From CAZEAN01 sp964510225 (GTDB lineage: Bacteria; Planctomycetota; Planctomycetia; Isosphaerales; Isosphaeraceae): 64,000 nucleotides of DNA. The translations under genes and the position numbers were made by a program. Location: positions 18,155 to 82,154 of the forward strand of contig CAZEAN010000008.1 in assembly GCA_964510225.1 (NCBI GenBank), given 5' to 3'. The number at the start of each line of letters is the position of its first letter. Position 1 is the first letter of the stretch. The notes below the pieces were generated by a model. The model did not search any database. It was not told the DNA's origin and saw only the letters and a program-made list of their open reading frames with translations. Shown here in pieces: positions 8,185 through 19,535 of this stretch.

Positions 8185-8958
8185 CTATAGCATCGCGGTG
8201 TAACCACCGTCGACCGGGATCGCGGTTCCCGTGACATAATCACTCGCGGAACTGGCGAGCCAGATGGCCGTCCCGGCCATATCTTCGGCATCGGCCCAGC
8301 GACCGGTCGGAATCCGGGCGAGAACCCGATCATGGAGCCCACCGATTTCGTCGCGGGCTTTTCGAGTCAACTCGGTGTCAAACCAACCCGGGAGGATGGC
8401 GTTGCATTGGATCTGATCGGGAGCCCACGCGAGCGCTTGGCTCTTGGTAAGCTGGACAATCCCACCCTTACTCGTCGCATAAGCCGGCGCAAACCCGGAT
8501 CCAAAAATCGACGTCATACTTCCGATGTTGATGATCTTACCGCCACCTTGTTCCTTCATCGCCGGGTAAACGCTTTTTGAGAGCATAAACGCACTGGTCA
8601 AGTTAACGTTCATCACCTCGTGCCATTGCTCAACGCTCATCTCATGTGGTGGAACGCGGATGTTGATTCCGGCGTTATTGACCAAGATATCAATCCGACC
8701 GAGTCGTTCCAAGACGTCGGAGGCAATCCGGTTGCATTCTGACTCCACAGACACGTCCGCCACAATCGGGATCACGTCTGGTCCAAGCTGGTCGTTGAGC
8801 ACTGACGCAGCGGTCTTCGTCTTTTCCGCGTTTCGCCCCACGAGTGCCAACGACGCGCCGGAATGACCCAGTCCCGCGGCGATTCCGAGACCGATGCCGC
8901 CATTACCACCTGTGACGATGGCAACTCGTCCGGTCAGGTCAAACAACTTCGTGCCCAT
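8185..8958 (-). CDS. SDR-family NAD(P)-dependent oxidoreductase (gluconate/KduD-type)
   Basis: 257 residues from the ATG at 8958 (MGTKLFDLTGRVAIVTGG). This start is preferred over an in-frame ATG at 9141 because the family begins here and CCGGAG lies about 8-13 bases upstream. The cofactor motif TGGNGGIGLG is at the N-terminus, NNAG in LVNNAGINIRV follows, and the catalytic Ser (INIGSMTS) and YxxxK (YATSK) are present. The C-terminal VPVDGGY-like end (IPVDGGYTAML) is intact. Overall form is close to gluconate 5-dehydrogenase or 2-deoxy-D-gluconate 3-dehydrogenase, so sugar acid metabolism is likely, but substrate is inferred. It diverges from the aminopeptidase gene with a 192-base shared promoter gap. 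Confidence 0.85.
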   Translation of the reverse strand: MGTKLFDLTGRVAIVTGGNGGIGLGIAAGLGHSGASLALVGRNAEKTKTAASVLNDQLGPDVIPIVADVSVESECNRIASDVLERLGRIDILVNNAGINIRVPPHEMSVEQWHEVMNVNLTSAFMLSKSVYPAMKEQGGGKIINIGSMTSIFGSGFAPAYATSKGGIVQLTKSQALAWAPDQIQCNAILPGWFDTELTRKARDEIGGLHDRVLARIPTGRWADAEDMAGTAIWLASSASDYVTGTAIPVDGGYTAML

Positions 8959-9150
8959 CGTGCTCAACTCCGGTTGATGTACTGTTGGACTTGCTCTCGG
9001 GAAAGATCCGACGTTCAAAACTGGGGCCACGGTCGTCTGATGGCGCTCGTCGGGATAAGCTAATAGAATCTGCCGATCGGTCGCAATGACCCGGATCGTT
9101 CTGATCTTTTTGGATCGCCCCATTCTAGAACAAGAACTCACGAGGCAACC

Positions 9151-10266
9151 ATGGCTGATCCGCGCTCGGAGACGCTAGCCGAGACGATCATTCAACACTC
9201 CGTTCGGCTTCAGGAACGCGAGACGCTCTTGATCGAGTGCTTCGATCTCGAAGACGAATCGCTCGTCCAACAGTTGATCCGAAAAGCCGAACAACGCGGG
9301 GCAACGGTTCTACTCGACCTCAAGCGACTCACTTTGGTCCGTGAGTTACTCCTCCGAGCCACGGAAGAGATGCTCGATTGCTGGGCAGCAGTTGAATCCG
9401 CACGGATGGAGCTGGTTGACGCTTACGTCGCACTCCGAGGCTCTCGAAATAGCAGCGAACTCGCCGACGTTCCGGCAGAACGGATGAACCTGTACAACGA
9501 GCGATTCCTCAAACCCGTCCACTTCGATCGGAGAATCAAGAAAACGCGCTGGTGTGTACTTAGGCTTCCGAACTACGCGATGGCTCAGCAGGCCAGGATG
9601 AGCTTCGATGCGTTTCAGGATTTTTACTACAGCGCCTGCAATGTGGATTACGGTCGGCTCGGGAGAGCACTCCAGCCGTTGGCCGAGCTTATGGAACGTA
9701 CCTCAGAAGTCCGGATCGAGGGCCCCGGTACGGACCTTCAATTTTCGATCGCAGGGATAAATGTGGTTCCCTGTGCCGGCGAAATGAACATCCCTGATGG
9801 CGAGGTCTTTACGGCACCACTCCGAGAATCGGTCCACGGGACCATCCGCTTCAACACCCCGACCCTCTACCAAGGTGCAGGATTCGAAAACATCACGCTA
9901 CGGTTCGAGGACGGAAGAATTATCGATGCATCCTGTGAATCCGGCGATCGGGAGCGACTAAAGCGAATCTTTCAAGCCGACGAAGGAGCGTCCTTCATCG
10001 GTGAATGGTCACTTGGTTGTAATCCAAAAATAAAGAAACCGATGTGTGACATTCTCTTTGATGAAAAGATCGCCGGGAGCTTCCACCTCACTCCTGGGAA
10101 CGCTTACGACGAAGCGGATAACGGGAACCGCTCTCGGATCCATTGGGATCTCGTTCAAATTCAGACACCCGAGTTCGGCGGTGGGACCATAACGTTTGAT
10201 GGTAAGCCGATTCGGGTCGATGGACGCTTTCTCGATCCAGCACTTAGCCCACTCGACCCGGACTAA
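9151..10266 (+). CDS. M29-family aminopeptidase (thermophilic metalloprotease family)
   Basis: 371 residues, cytoplasmic, no signal peptide. M29 enzymes (AmpS, aminopeptidase T, PepS) release N-terminal amino acids with two divalent metals. The expected ligand sites can be matched in order: Glu in GEVFTAP, Glu in GEWSLG, His in SFHLTPGNAY with the nearby Tyr, and the closing HxD of IHWDLV. The family signatures EIEGPGTDLQFSI-like and ENITLRFEDGRI are clear. It starts with MADPRSETLAETII, six bases after an ACGAGG-type site. Length is slightly shorter than the usual ~410 residues, the N-terminal domain being compact. It appears monocistronic. Confidence 0.87.
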   Translation: MADPRSETLAETIIQHSVRLQERETLLIECFDLEDESLVQQLIRKAEQRGATVLLDLKRLTLVRELLLRATEEMLDCWAAVESARMELVDAYVALRGSRNSSELADVPAERMNLYNERFLKPVHFDRRIKKTRWCVLRLPNYAMAQQARMSFDAFQDFYYSACNVDYGRLGRALQPLAELMERTSEVRIEGPGTDLQFSIAGINVVPCAGEMNIPDGEVFTAPLRESVHGTIRFNTPTLYQGAGFENITLRFEDGRIIDASCESGDRERLKRIFQADEGASFIGEWSLGCNPKIKKPMCDILFDEKIAGSFHLTPGNAYDEADNGNRSRIHWDLVQIQTPEFGGGTITFDGKPIRVDGRFLDPALSPLDPD

Positions 10267-10363
10267 ATCATCGGAAGAATCTAATGATCATCGAGGGTGA
10301 GACCTGACTCCGGCGTCAATGCCGAAGCCAGGGCGATCTCTTTGCATTGACTAATCGTTCGAG

Positions 10364-13300
10364 TCAGGAATCGAGTGCCGAGCCAACCGGATCCTCAAGG
10401 AGTGCGTCGATCGCCGCCGGGATCAGCTCTGTGATAAAGAACGGCGGTGTTGAGAGATTGACGATCACGTTGCCAGCCGGAGTCGTGATCCCAGTGAGGG
10501 AGGCGATCACGGTGATGCCGTCACCCAAAGGACCTGGCGGATTCACGACGGAACCGGAGAGCACCGAGACACCTGGGATCGGATTGAGGACCTCAACGGA
10601 GACAGATCCAGTCTGAAGGTTCTGGACTAATTCGAGCGTGCCACCGCCTTGGAGGATCAGCTGGACACGATCTCCATTGATATCGACATACGATTCGGAG
10701 TTCGACCGACGGAGTGTCGTGATATAGAAACCACCTGCAACTCCATCGCCGTCGCCATCAAGGAAGTTACCCCCGGCATCGCGGATTGCAAACGCTTCCG
10801 TTACGCCGTCGATCGCGAACGCAAAGGTCGTTCCTTGATTCAACGCCGTAGTCGTCACCATGGCAACGGTCAGCGTCGCAGGATTGTAAGAGATATCAGC
10901 GATGGTCTGGGGGACGTCATCGGGGGTACCAGGAATCTGGTCGACGCCCGCCGAGACGATGGAGTACGCGAATGGGATGATTGCTCCATTCGGATCGATC
11001 GGCTCACTGAAGGTCACGGCGAGACCGATCGGATCAACACCTGGTCCAACAAAGAAGACGTCTACGACAGTTGGTGGGGTCGGGTCAACGTCGCCGTCAT
11101 TGACAACGACAACTGCCGCATCCGGCATCCCGAGCGTCGCGCCACCTGTCGGTGGGGTCAAGAAGAGCCCAAAGGCTTCCGTTCCCTCAACAATGTTGTC
11201 ATCAATGATCGGGATCGTTACTGTCGCGGTTTCTTGACCATCCTCAAAGACGACAGGGAACGCATCTCGAACGTAGTCCTCCCCGGCGGTCGCATCCCCC
11301 GCATCCGGAATCACGAAGAGTGTTACCACGCCTTCCGAACCATTGACGCGGTTCAAGGTTGCGGTAATACCACCAGATTCCTCGGTTGTTACAAATTCAC
11401 CAACTGCGAACTGAATCATCCCCGCCTCAGGCATTGGCGGCGGTGGAGGGTTGGGGTCGCTCTCATCGTCGACGATCGTGAGGGTCGCCATGCTCGGGTC
11501 GCCCAGTGTCGGCCCCTCGGTGATCAAGTCGAGATCGAGGAGGACGGTTTGATCCCCTTCGAAGGAATCCGTATTGATGATCGGGATCTCGACGAGCGTC
11601 GAGGTCTCACCGGGACCAAATGTCACTTCCGTATCCACAGACTCGAACCGCTCACCCGATGCCGCGGTTCCGTCCATCGTGGTGAATTGTACGGAGACTG
11701 TCCCGGCGCCAGACGAGCGTTGGATGCCGATCTCGGCAGTCATTCCGGTCTCACTGACCGTGAAGACTGGCGAGGCGAATTGAATGACCTGAGCGGCCGG
11801 AGGCGGGGGTGGCTCGTCGTTATCAATGAGCGTTACGAGCGTCGAGCTTGGCCCTCCCAACGTCGGCTGACTACCGGCATCGGGGTTATTGAGTCGGACT
11901 GGATCCGATAGCTCGACTGTGAAGAGCTCATTAGGCTCGTCGATCTCGTCATCTTTGAGTTCGATCGTCACCAGTTTTGGTACATTGTCGCCGTTTGAGA
12001 ACAGGAGCTGGAAGTCGATTGGCTCAAAGTCCCCCCCGGCCGTCGCGGAACCTCCGATGGTCCGGACCGTGACTCCCACCGCCTCGGTAACGCCACCAAA
12101 GCGCTCGACTGGAATGTTCGCAAACGCGGTCCCTTCAACAATAGTGAAAGAAGGAGCACCAAAGCGGAACTGGCCAAAGGGGGAGGTAATTGGGTCGTTG
12201 TCGATAATATTCAGTGTTGCTTCGAGCGGTTGGCCAAGAACCCCACCCTCCGACGGATCTGAGAGTCGGAGGATCGCCTGTTCGGTTCCTTCGATTGCCG
12301 TGTCGTCAACCAGGTCGACGGTGAACGACTTCGTGACTTCACCGACCCCGAAGTTCAATGTCCCCGAAATCGGGATGAAGTCAGTTTCCATGGCGGTATC
12401 GGCCAGAACTTCGAAGTTCACCGAAACGGGATCATTCCCATTTGACCGACTCACCGTAATGGTTGCTGGGCTGCTCTCGACGACGTTGAACTCGTCGGAG
12501 AAGAAGGAGAGAACACTGGTCCCTGGCGCTACGAAGGTCGAGAATGTGTCGGTTGAAGTGTTATTGGAAAGAGAAAGATCGATGACCGATGTTGATACGC
12601 TTGCTTGATTGCTTAGCGTACCCACAATAATTGGTCGGATCGTATAGGAGACGACCGACTCAACACCGAGACCTACCGTTCCCAGATCAAACAAGAGTAG
12701 TCCGTTTTCATCAGGAACGACACCGTCCGTTGCACTCACGAATTCGACATTTGCAGGGATCTGATCGAAGACCATAACATCGGTTGCCCCAGCGGGGCCG
12801 CTGTTCGTGATCGACAGCGAGACGGTCACTTCGTCACCGACGAGGACAGGATCTGAAGGGACCGATGTTGTGATAGCGAGATCAACCGTCGGCAAGCTGA
12901 CGACTTGGACGGACCGGGAGAACTCAGATGTGTCGCCGAGGTTGATCTCCGTTGCGGTTGAAGAGACGAATTGTGAGACGTCAAGGTCGGCGTCAAACTG
13001 CTCTTCGAATGAAGCGTTCCCATTGTCATCCGTAACGACGACAATCTCGCGGAGGAAGATTTCCCCTTCCCCGAATCCGGACGGGTCGAGCCCTATGGTG
13101 TTGTTCGCAAAGAGCTGAATGAGGTACTCGGTATTCGGTTTACTGTTGAGCGTCCCGGTAATGACGGAGACACCACCACCCGTCTCAGCGGCCGTGATGA
13201 CGGGGTAATTCTGTCCGTTGTTGGACGGATTGGTGTCGACGTCATTAAGGTCGTTCGGCAGAACTTGCTGATTGGAATTGAAGTCGATCCCCAATGAACC

Positions 13301-14578
13301 ATTGGCAAAGATCGAGTTGGAAAGGATCGAATTCTCTTCACTCGAAAGGATCAGCGAAACTCCGGCGGCTTCGCCGAAGACATTCGGCTGCGTGAATGCA
13401 ATAACGTTCCCAGCGCCCGGTCCTGATCCTCCAATAAGAACACCATTACTGAAAATCCGGACACCGGCTTCAATATTTCCGAGGGCATTCTGACCGGTGA
13501 TATCAGTACCAATCAGATTTCCTTGAATGATATTGGGGACCGGCTGGCCATCGGAATTGTTCAACTGGCCTTGGAGCCCGATCCCAGGACCAGTGTTTCC
13601 CGAAATCAGATTTCCTTCGCCGGGATTGGGACCTCCAATGGTGTTCGAGTTCCCTAACCCAAAGATGCCGCCATCCCCATTCGGAATCGGCCCGTTCCCA
13701 AGGGCGTTGGTCCCAATGAAGTTCCCGAATATCTCATTGAGAATTGAAGAGCCACCGAAAAAGTTGATTCCGTTCCGATCGTTTCCTGAAATCAAGTTCC
13801 GGGAGCCCGCACTCGAACCACCGATCGTGTTGCCACCGCCCCCGAAGAAATCAACTCCGTGGCCGCCGTTGCCGATCCCGATGCTTCCGGTCCGATCCGT
13901 GCCGATCCGATTGCCGAGCACAACGTTGTTCGTGGAATCGCCCGGTTCGAGAGCACTAAAGCGGATACCGTGTGACCCATTTCCGGAAATAATATTCGCG
14001 TCGCTTAACGCAGTGCCGCCGATCTGATTGTTACTTGCGAAGTCGATTTCAATCCCAACGCCACCGTTACCTTGAGCGATATTCCCGGCCGGATTAAGAC
14101 CGATCACATTACCGACGATCAGGGTGTTGTCACTCTCGACAACAATCCCATCACCATCGAACCGATTGATCGCGAGGCCTCGGATTACAGAGCCATCAGC
14201 ACTTGAAGCTAATCGGAGGCCGTCCGCAAACGATCCTGCAGACTCTCCGTTGAGCACGATCTGAGGTACAAAGGTGGTCGGATCAAAACCGGGCTGGGTG
14301 GTGCCGTCGATCTCAACCTCATCAATGATCTCAGGGAGTTCCGTGAGAAGGTTGATTGTCTGGATCCCGCCCCCAGTGATGTTAAATGTAATCTCATCAG
14401 GCCCCCCCGATCCGTTGGCCTGACTGATGGCATCCCGGAGTGATCCCGGGCCACTGTCGGCCGTCGAAGTCACGGCGAAGGTCGCAAGCAATTGACGCGA
14501 CTCTAGCGGCTCCGTCCGGATGGTGCAGACCTCAGGCCGCCTGCGACGGCGGCGGCGATCGAGCGGGCGACCTCTCAT
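10364..14578 (-). CDS. Giant LEPR-XLL surface protein: beta-helix, DUF11 and four Calx-beta domains
   Basis: 1404 residues from the ATG at 14578 (MRGRPLDRRRRRRRP). This ATG has AGAGG six bases upstream; an in-frame ATG at 14593 would add five residues and is less well placed. The Arg-rich N-terminus followed by PLESRQLLA is the planctomycete LEPR-XLL motif found at the start of large exported proteins. Next come a GSLRDAI choice-of-anchor segment, a long Asn/Gly-rich right-handed beta-helix (about 75-440), a DUF11 domain (about 560-685), four Calx-beta domains (about 705-1155) with repeated DND/DDE ends and Pro-rich linkers, and a C-terminal Ig-like domain. No PEP-CTERM or LPXTG anchor is seen at the C-terminus. 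Likely a cell-surface or secreted Ca-binding adhesion or matrix protein. Confidence 0.85.
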   Translation of the reverse strand: MRGRPLDRRRRRRRPEVCTIRTEPLESRQLLATFAVTSTADSGPGSLRDAISQANGSGGPDEITFNITGGGIQTINLLTELPEIIDEVEIDGTTQPGFDPTTFVPQIVLNGESAGSFADGLRLASSADGSVIRGLAINRFDGDGIVVESDNTLIVGNVIGLNPAGNIAQGNGGVGIEIDFASNNQIGGTALSDANIISGNGSHGIRFSALEPGDSTNNVVLGNRIGTDRTGSIGIGNGGHGVDFFGGGGNTIGGSSAGSRNLISGNDRNGINFFGGSSILNEIFGNFIGTNALGNGPIPNGDGGIFGLGNSNTIGGPNPGEGNLISGNTGPGIGLQGQLNNSDGQPVPNIIQGNLIGTDITGQNALGNIEAGVRIFSNGVLIGGSGPGAGNVIAFTQPNVFGEAAGVSLILSSEENSILSNSIFANGSLGIDFNSNQQVLPNDLNDVDTNPSNNGQNYPVITAAETGGGVSVITGTLNSKPNTEYLIQLFANNTIGLDPSGFGEGEIFLREIVVVTDDNGNASFEEQFDADLDVSQFVSSTATEINLGDTSEFSRSVQVVSLPTVDLAITTSVPSDPVLVGDEVTVSLSITNSGPAGATDVMVFDQIPANVEFVSATDGVVPDENGLLLFDLGTVGLGVESVVSYTIRPIIVGTLSNQASVSTSVIDLSLSNNTSTDTFSTFVAPGTSVLSFFSDEFNVVESSPATITVSRSNGNDPVSVNFEVLADTAMETDFIPISGTLNFGVGEVTKSFTVDLVDDTAIEGTEQAILRLSDPSEGGVLGQPLEATLNIIDNDPITSPFGQFRFGAPSFTIVEGTAFANIPVERFGGVTEAVGVTVRTIGGSATAGGDFEPIDFQLLFSNGDNVPKLVTIELKDDEIDEPNELFTVELSDPVRLNNPDAGSQPTLGGPSSTLVTLIDNDEPPPPPAAQVIQFASPVFTVSETGMTAEIGIQRSSGAGTVSVQFTTMDGTAASGERFESVDTEVTFGPGETSTLVEIPIINTDSFEGDQTVLLDLDLITEGPTLGDPSMATLTIVDDESDPNPPPPPMPEAGMIQFAVGEFVTTEESGGITATLNRVNGSEGVVTLFVIPDAGDATAGEDYVRDAFPVVFEDGQETATVTIPIIDDNIVEGTEAFGLFLTPPTGGATLGMPDAAVVVVNDGDVDPTPPTVVDVFFVGPGVDPIGLAVTFSEPIDPNGAIIPFAYSIVSAGVDQIPGTPDDVPQTIADISYNPATLTVAMVTTTALNQGTTFAFAIDGVTEAFAIRDAGGNFLDGDGDGVAGGFYITTLRRSNSESYVDINGDRVQLILQGGGTLELVQNLQTGSVSVEVLNPIPGVSVLSGSVVNPPGPLGDGITVIASLTGITTPAGNVIVNLSTPPFFITELIPAAIDALLEDPVGSALDS

Positions 14579-14984
14579 CGTTTTCCTCTCCATATGGACC
14601 TATGCTGGTCCTTCGTGAATCGTCCAGTGCATCGTCCCGTAAACATACCCGACGTTCCGAAGGCTGGGCCGGGCTCGATGCCATTCCAAGACAAGTTCGC
14701 TGACGGTCATGTCGATTGTCAAGACAATTTGATGCAACCACCCGTGCAATTGTGCGTTTCGATGAGAGGAGTCGTAGCAATTGGTAGGGTCTCGATCACC
14801 TGCGGTTGTGATGAACCTTGGTGGTTGCTCCCGGTGTCGTTGCAATTACGATCGGATCGAGATCGGTTGGGTTGACGCCAGAATCGCCGACCGACTAGCC
14901 TTACGAGCCAGTGGTTTCCGTAGTAAGATCGTCGATTGCTCGACCCTCAACGTGACCCCGGATGCAGAAAAAGGGCGTTTCCCA
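14579..14984. promoter_or_regulatory. 406-base divergent promoter region with a 14-bp palindrome
   Basis: No gene is supported between the surface-protein start and aspS; open frames here have no family features. ATTGTC-AA-GACAAT at 14715-14728 is a perfect 6-bp inverted repeat with a 2-base centre, placed between the divergent genes, and could be an operator or hairpin. No convincing -35/-10 pair was found by eye. Confidence 0.35.
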
Positions 14985-16739
14985 ATGCTCAAGAGGACAG
15001 TGACTTGTGGCGAATTGACCGAAGCCCAAGTGGGCGAGTCGGTGATCCTCAATGGTTGGGTCTATGCCTGGAGAGATTTCGGGGGGGTTGTCTTTATTGA
15101 TCTCCGCGATCGATACGGCCTAACCCAAGTTGTCTTCGAGCCTGATCTCGGCGTAGAGCTTCAGCAAAAAGCGCAAGAGTTGCGTAATGAGTTTGTGATC
15201 GGCGTCCGGGGGAAGGTCCGGAAGCGGTTGCCCGGCAAGGAGAATCCGAAACTTCCGACCGGCGGAGTCGAGGTCCAAGCGACGGAGCTGGAGATCTTCA
15301 ATCCGACCAAGACACCTCCATTCGAACTCGATGGGGAGGCCAACGAGGAACTCAGACTCAAGCACCGTTACCTCGACCTCCGACGTCCCGAGATGCAGCG
15401 GATCCTCGAAATTCGCCACCGACTCTCACAGACGATGCGGAACGTCATGAGTAGTCTCGGCTTTTGGGAGATCGAGACGCCGATCCTGGGTCGGAGTACG
15501 CCTGAAGGGGCTCGAGACTTTCTGGTTCCGAGCCGGATCCACCCCGGCCACTACTACGCACTCCCTCAGAGTCCACAGATCTACAAGCAATTGCTCATGG
15601 TTTCCGGAATGGAGCGCTATTTTCAGATCGCGCGTTGCTTCCGCGACGAAGATCTCCGCGCAAACCGTCAGCCGGAATTCACACAACTTGATGTAGAAAT
15701 GTCGTTTGTTCAATTTGAGGACGTCATCGCCACTAACGAGACCCTAGTCAAATCACTTGCCAAAGAGTTCACGGGCGAGGAACTCGAGACTCCCTTGCTC
15801 CGGATCGAGTACCACGACGCGATGGAACGGTTTGGGAGCGACAGGCCCGACCTTCGATTCGGCCTTGAGCTGATCGATCTTGCTGAGGTGGTCAAAGGCT
15901 CAGACTTCCGCGTCTTCAAAGATGCGATCGAGCACGGTCGGAGGATTCGGGGGATCTGTGCTAAGGGCGAAGCACCAAACCGGAGTCGAAAGGATCTCGA
16001 TGGATTGACCGCTTTCGTGAACGACTATGGCGCTAAAGGGCTCGTCTGGCTCAAAGTAGAGCACGAGGCGTTGACAGGTCCTGCCTCGAAATTCTTGTCG
16101 ACCGAGGTCCAACAGTCTCTCCGCGATGCGTTTCGTGCTGAGGTCGGCGACTTGATCCTCGTCGTCGCCGATACCGACGAAGTCACCAGTGCATCGCTCG
16201 GTGCCCTCCGTGCGCGACTTGGCCGTGAGTTGAAGCTCTACGATCCCAATGAATTCCATTATTCCTGGGTCATCAAGTTCCCCTTGCTCGGTTGGGACGC
16301 CGAAGAAGGGCGTTATGTTGCCGAGCACCATCCGTTCACGATGCCGCTCCCTGAAGACCTTCACCTTCTCGAAGAGGAACCGATGAAAGTCCGGGCGCAG
16401 GCATACGACCTCGTCATTAATGGTGAAGAAGCTGCCGGTGGAACGATCCGAGTACACGACCCCGCGATCCAATCGACTATTTTCCGGCATCTCGGCTTGA
16501 GTGAAGAGGAAGCAGAAGAGAAGTTCGGCTTCTTGCTCTCTGCCTTACGTTACGGAGCGCCTCCCCACGGCGGGATTGCTTACGGACTCGATCGCCTCGT
16601 CATGCTTTATTGCGGCCTCGATAACATCCGCGATGTGATCCCCTTCCCCAAGACAGCCAAAGGAACGGACCTAATGACAGGCGCCCCGGGAACCGTTGAA
16701 GATCGACAACTCCGCGATCTCCACATCCGACCGCGTTGA
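14985..16739 (+). CDS. aspS: Aspartyl-tRNA synthetase, bacterial type
   Basis: 584 residues from the ATG at 14985 (MLKRTVTCGELTEAQVGE); a frame open from 14781 adds 68 residues with no family resemblance. Charges tRNA-Asp with aspartate. An N-terminal OB-fold anticodon-binding domain (SVILNGWVYAWRDFGGVVFIDLRD) is followed by the class II core: FRDEDLRANRQPEFTQLD is motif 2 and GIAYGLDRLVMLYCG is motif 3. The bacterial GAD insertion domain lies in the middle (about 290-420), as expected from the length. The loop usually read as NGxExGGGSIR is here NGEEAAGGTIRVH, a modest variant. Whether it also charges tRNA-Asn cannot be told from this window. Confidence 0.95.
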   Translation: MLKRTVTCGELTEAQVGESVILNGWVYAWRDFGGVVFIDLRDRYGLTQVVFEPDLGVELQQKAQELRNEFVIGVRGKVRKRLPGKENPKLPTGGVEVQATELEIFNPTKTPPFELDGEANEELRLKHRYLDLRRPEMQRILEIRHRLSQTMRNVMSSLGFWEIETPILGRSTPEGARDFLVPSRIHPGHYYALPQSPQIYKQLLMVSGMERYFQIARCFRDEDLRANRQPEFTQLDVEMSFVQFEDVIATNETLVKSLAKEFTGEELETPLLRIEYHDAMERFGSDRPDLRFGLELIDLAEVVKGSDFRVFKDAIEHGRRIRGICAKGEAPNRSRKDLDGLTAFVNDYGAKGLVWLKVEHEALTGPASKFLSTEVQQSLRDAFRAEVGDLILVVADTDEVTSASLGALRARLGRELKLYDPNEFHYSWVIKFPLLGWDAEEGRYVAEHHPFTMPLPEDLHLLEEEPMKVRAQAYDLVINGEEAAGGTIRVHDPAIQSTIFRHLGLSEEEAEEKFGFLLSALRYGAPPHGGIAYGLDRLVMLYCGLDNIRDVIPFPKTAKGTDLMTGAPGTVEDRQLRDLHIRPR

Positions 16740-17266
16740 CCGAATCTTCTCGTCGCATCAAATTCCCCCTCAATCACCTCCGCTGGCCTCACTCCCAAAA
16801 GTCAGACCGTCGTCACGACATTGCTGCATCTGTTCAAGACCACGTCCAGCTCGATTGCGACGTGAGCGCGTGATCAATCCCAGAGGAAGAACGAGGGAGT
16901 TTCGAGGAGGTTCTCCTGGGATGCACGGCGTTCCTAAAACAAGGCTGATCGAAGGCAGTGACGACTCAATGGCTCATCACTCTGAAACACACAACGTCCT
17001 CGTCGAAATGGCACCTCAATTGAGATTCCTGCCATTCCGGCAGACCCAATCACTTCCTCCAAAACGGCTTAAGTTGTTTGTTGGTCAGATCTTCGGCGCT
17101 CCGTCTTCCTTGGTATAACTCTTGCCATCCAAGATTGCCGGTAATCGGCGGCTCGCTCCGCTTAAGTTCGATTGCGAGTCCGTCATGATGGCATTGGTAC
17201 CCGATGTCCCTTGAAAGCGCAACGACGCAATTCGGTACAAACGAGCGTCGATGGGAGACGAAGACC
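16740..17266. other. 527-base gap between aspS and groEL1, no supported gene
   Basis: No conserved frame was recognised; a 140-codon open frame at 16696-17118 starts inside aspS and has no domain signature. No CIRCE element (TTAGCACTC-N9-GAGTGCTAA) was found ahead of groEL1. GGGAG at about 17253-17257 is the likely ribosome binding site for the GTG start. Confidence 0.6.
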
Positions 17267-18958
<1,692 letters not shown>

Positions 18959-19141
18959 TCTGCCACACGATCTTGCCTCTTAGGCTCGACTGAGAACCTG
19001 CCAAACGCAACATTGACCCAACTCGATCCGTTCCATCCGACGGATCGAGCCTGACTCTTCAAAGACTCTCCTTCGTTCAACAGACCTGATTACTCGACAT
19101 CCTTTATCAAATTGACAGAGAAGACTCGGAGATTGACGACG

Positions 19142-19438
19142 ATGGCAACGACGATCCGACCCCTCGATGACCGCATTGTGATCCAAGAGATCGAAGCTGA
19201 AGAAACAACATCGGGCGGGATTGTGCTCCCGGACACCGCCCGAGAAAAGCCGCAGCGCGGCCGAGTGCTCGCCGTAGGTCCTGGTAAGCTCCTCGACAGC
19301 GGCCAACGTGCAGAGATCGGCCTGAAAGCAGGTGACGAGGTTCTCTTCGGCAAGTATGCCGGGACGGAGCTGAAGGTTGACGGTGAGGAAGTCAAGATCC
19401 TCCGCGAGACCGACGTCTTGGCGAAGGTCACCGCCTGA
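19142..19438 (+). CDS. groES: Co-chaperonin GroES
   Basis: 98 residues from the ATG at 19142 (MATTIRPLDDRIVIQEIE); an in-frame start 30 bases upstream is not needed. GroES heptamers cap GroEL. The mobile loop EAEETTSGGIVLPDTAREKPQRGRV, with the GGIVLP hydrophobic contact, is complete, and the beta-barrel ends ILRETDVLAKVTA. It lies between two groEL genes, so one GroES probably serves both rings; the alternative is that one GroEL works without it. Confidence 0.95.
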   Translation: MATTIRPLDDRIVIQEIEAEETTSGGIVLPDTAREKPQRGRVLAVGPGKLLDSGQRAEIGLKAGDEVLFGKYAGTELKVDGEEVKILRETDVLAKVTA

Positions 19439-19455
19439 TCGTAGACGCGGTACAG

Positions 19456-19500
19456 TCAGTCGAACACTCACTGAAATCGACTGATCATCACTCCTATAAT
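19456..19500 (+). promoter_or_regulatory. Possible promoter and inverted repeat ahead of groEL2
   Basis: TCAGTCG (19456-19462) and CGACTGA (19478-19484) form a 7-bp inverted repeat, and TATAAT lies at 19495-19500, 35 bases before the groEL2 GTG. No good -35 is placed 17 bases upstream. The elements suggest groEL2 may have its own promoter, separately controlled from groEL1-groES. It is not a CIRCE element. Confidence 0.3.
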
Positions 19501-19535
19501 TTATCGATTCCAATCAGCTCTGAGGAGTTTGACCC

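Noticed and set aside
10649..11911. 420-codon plus open frame inside the surface-protein gene
   Set aside because: Antisense to the Calx-beta region; composition (Arg, Cys-rich, no domains) matches a shadow frame.
16696..17118. 140-codon plus open frame after aspS
   Set aside because: Begins inside aspS in another frame; Arg/Ser-rich with no fold signature and no good ribosome site.
16740..17266. CIRCE/HrcA operator before groEL1
   Set aside because: No TTAGCACTC or GAGTGCTAA half-sites were found.
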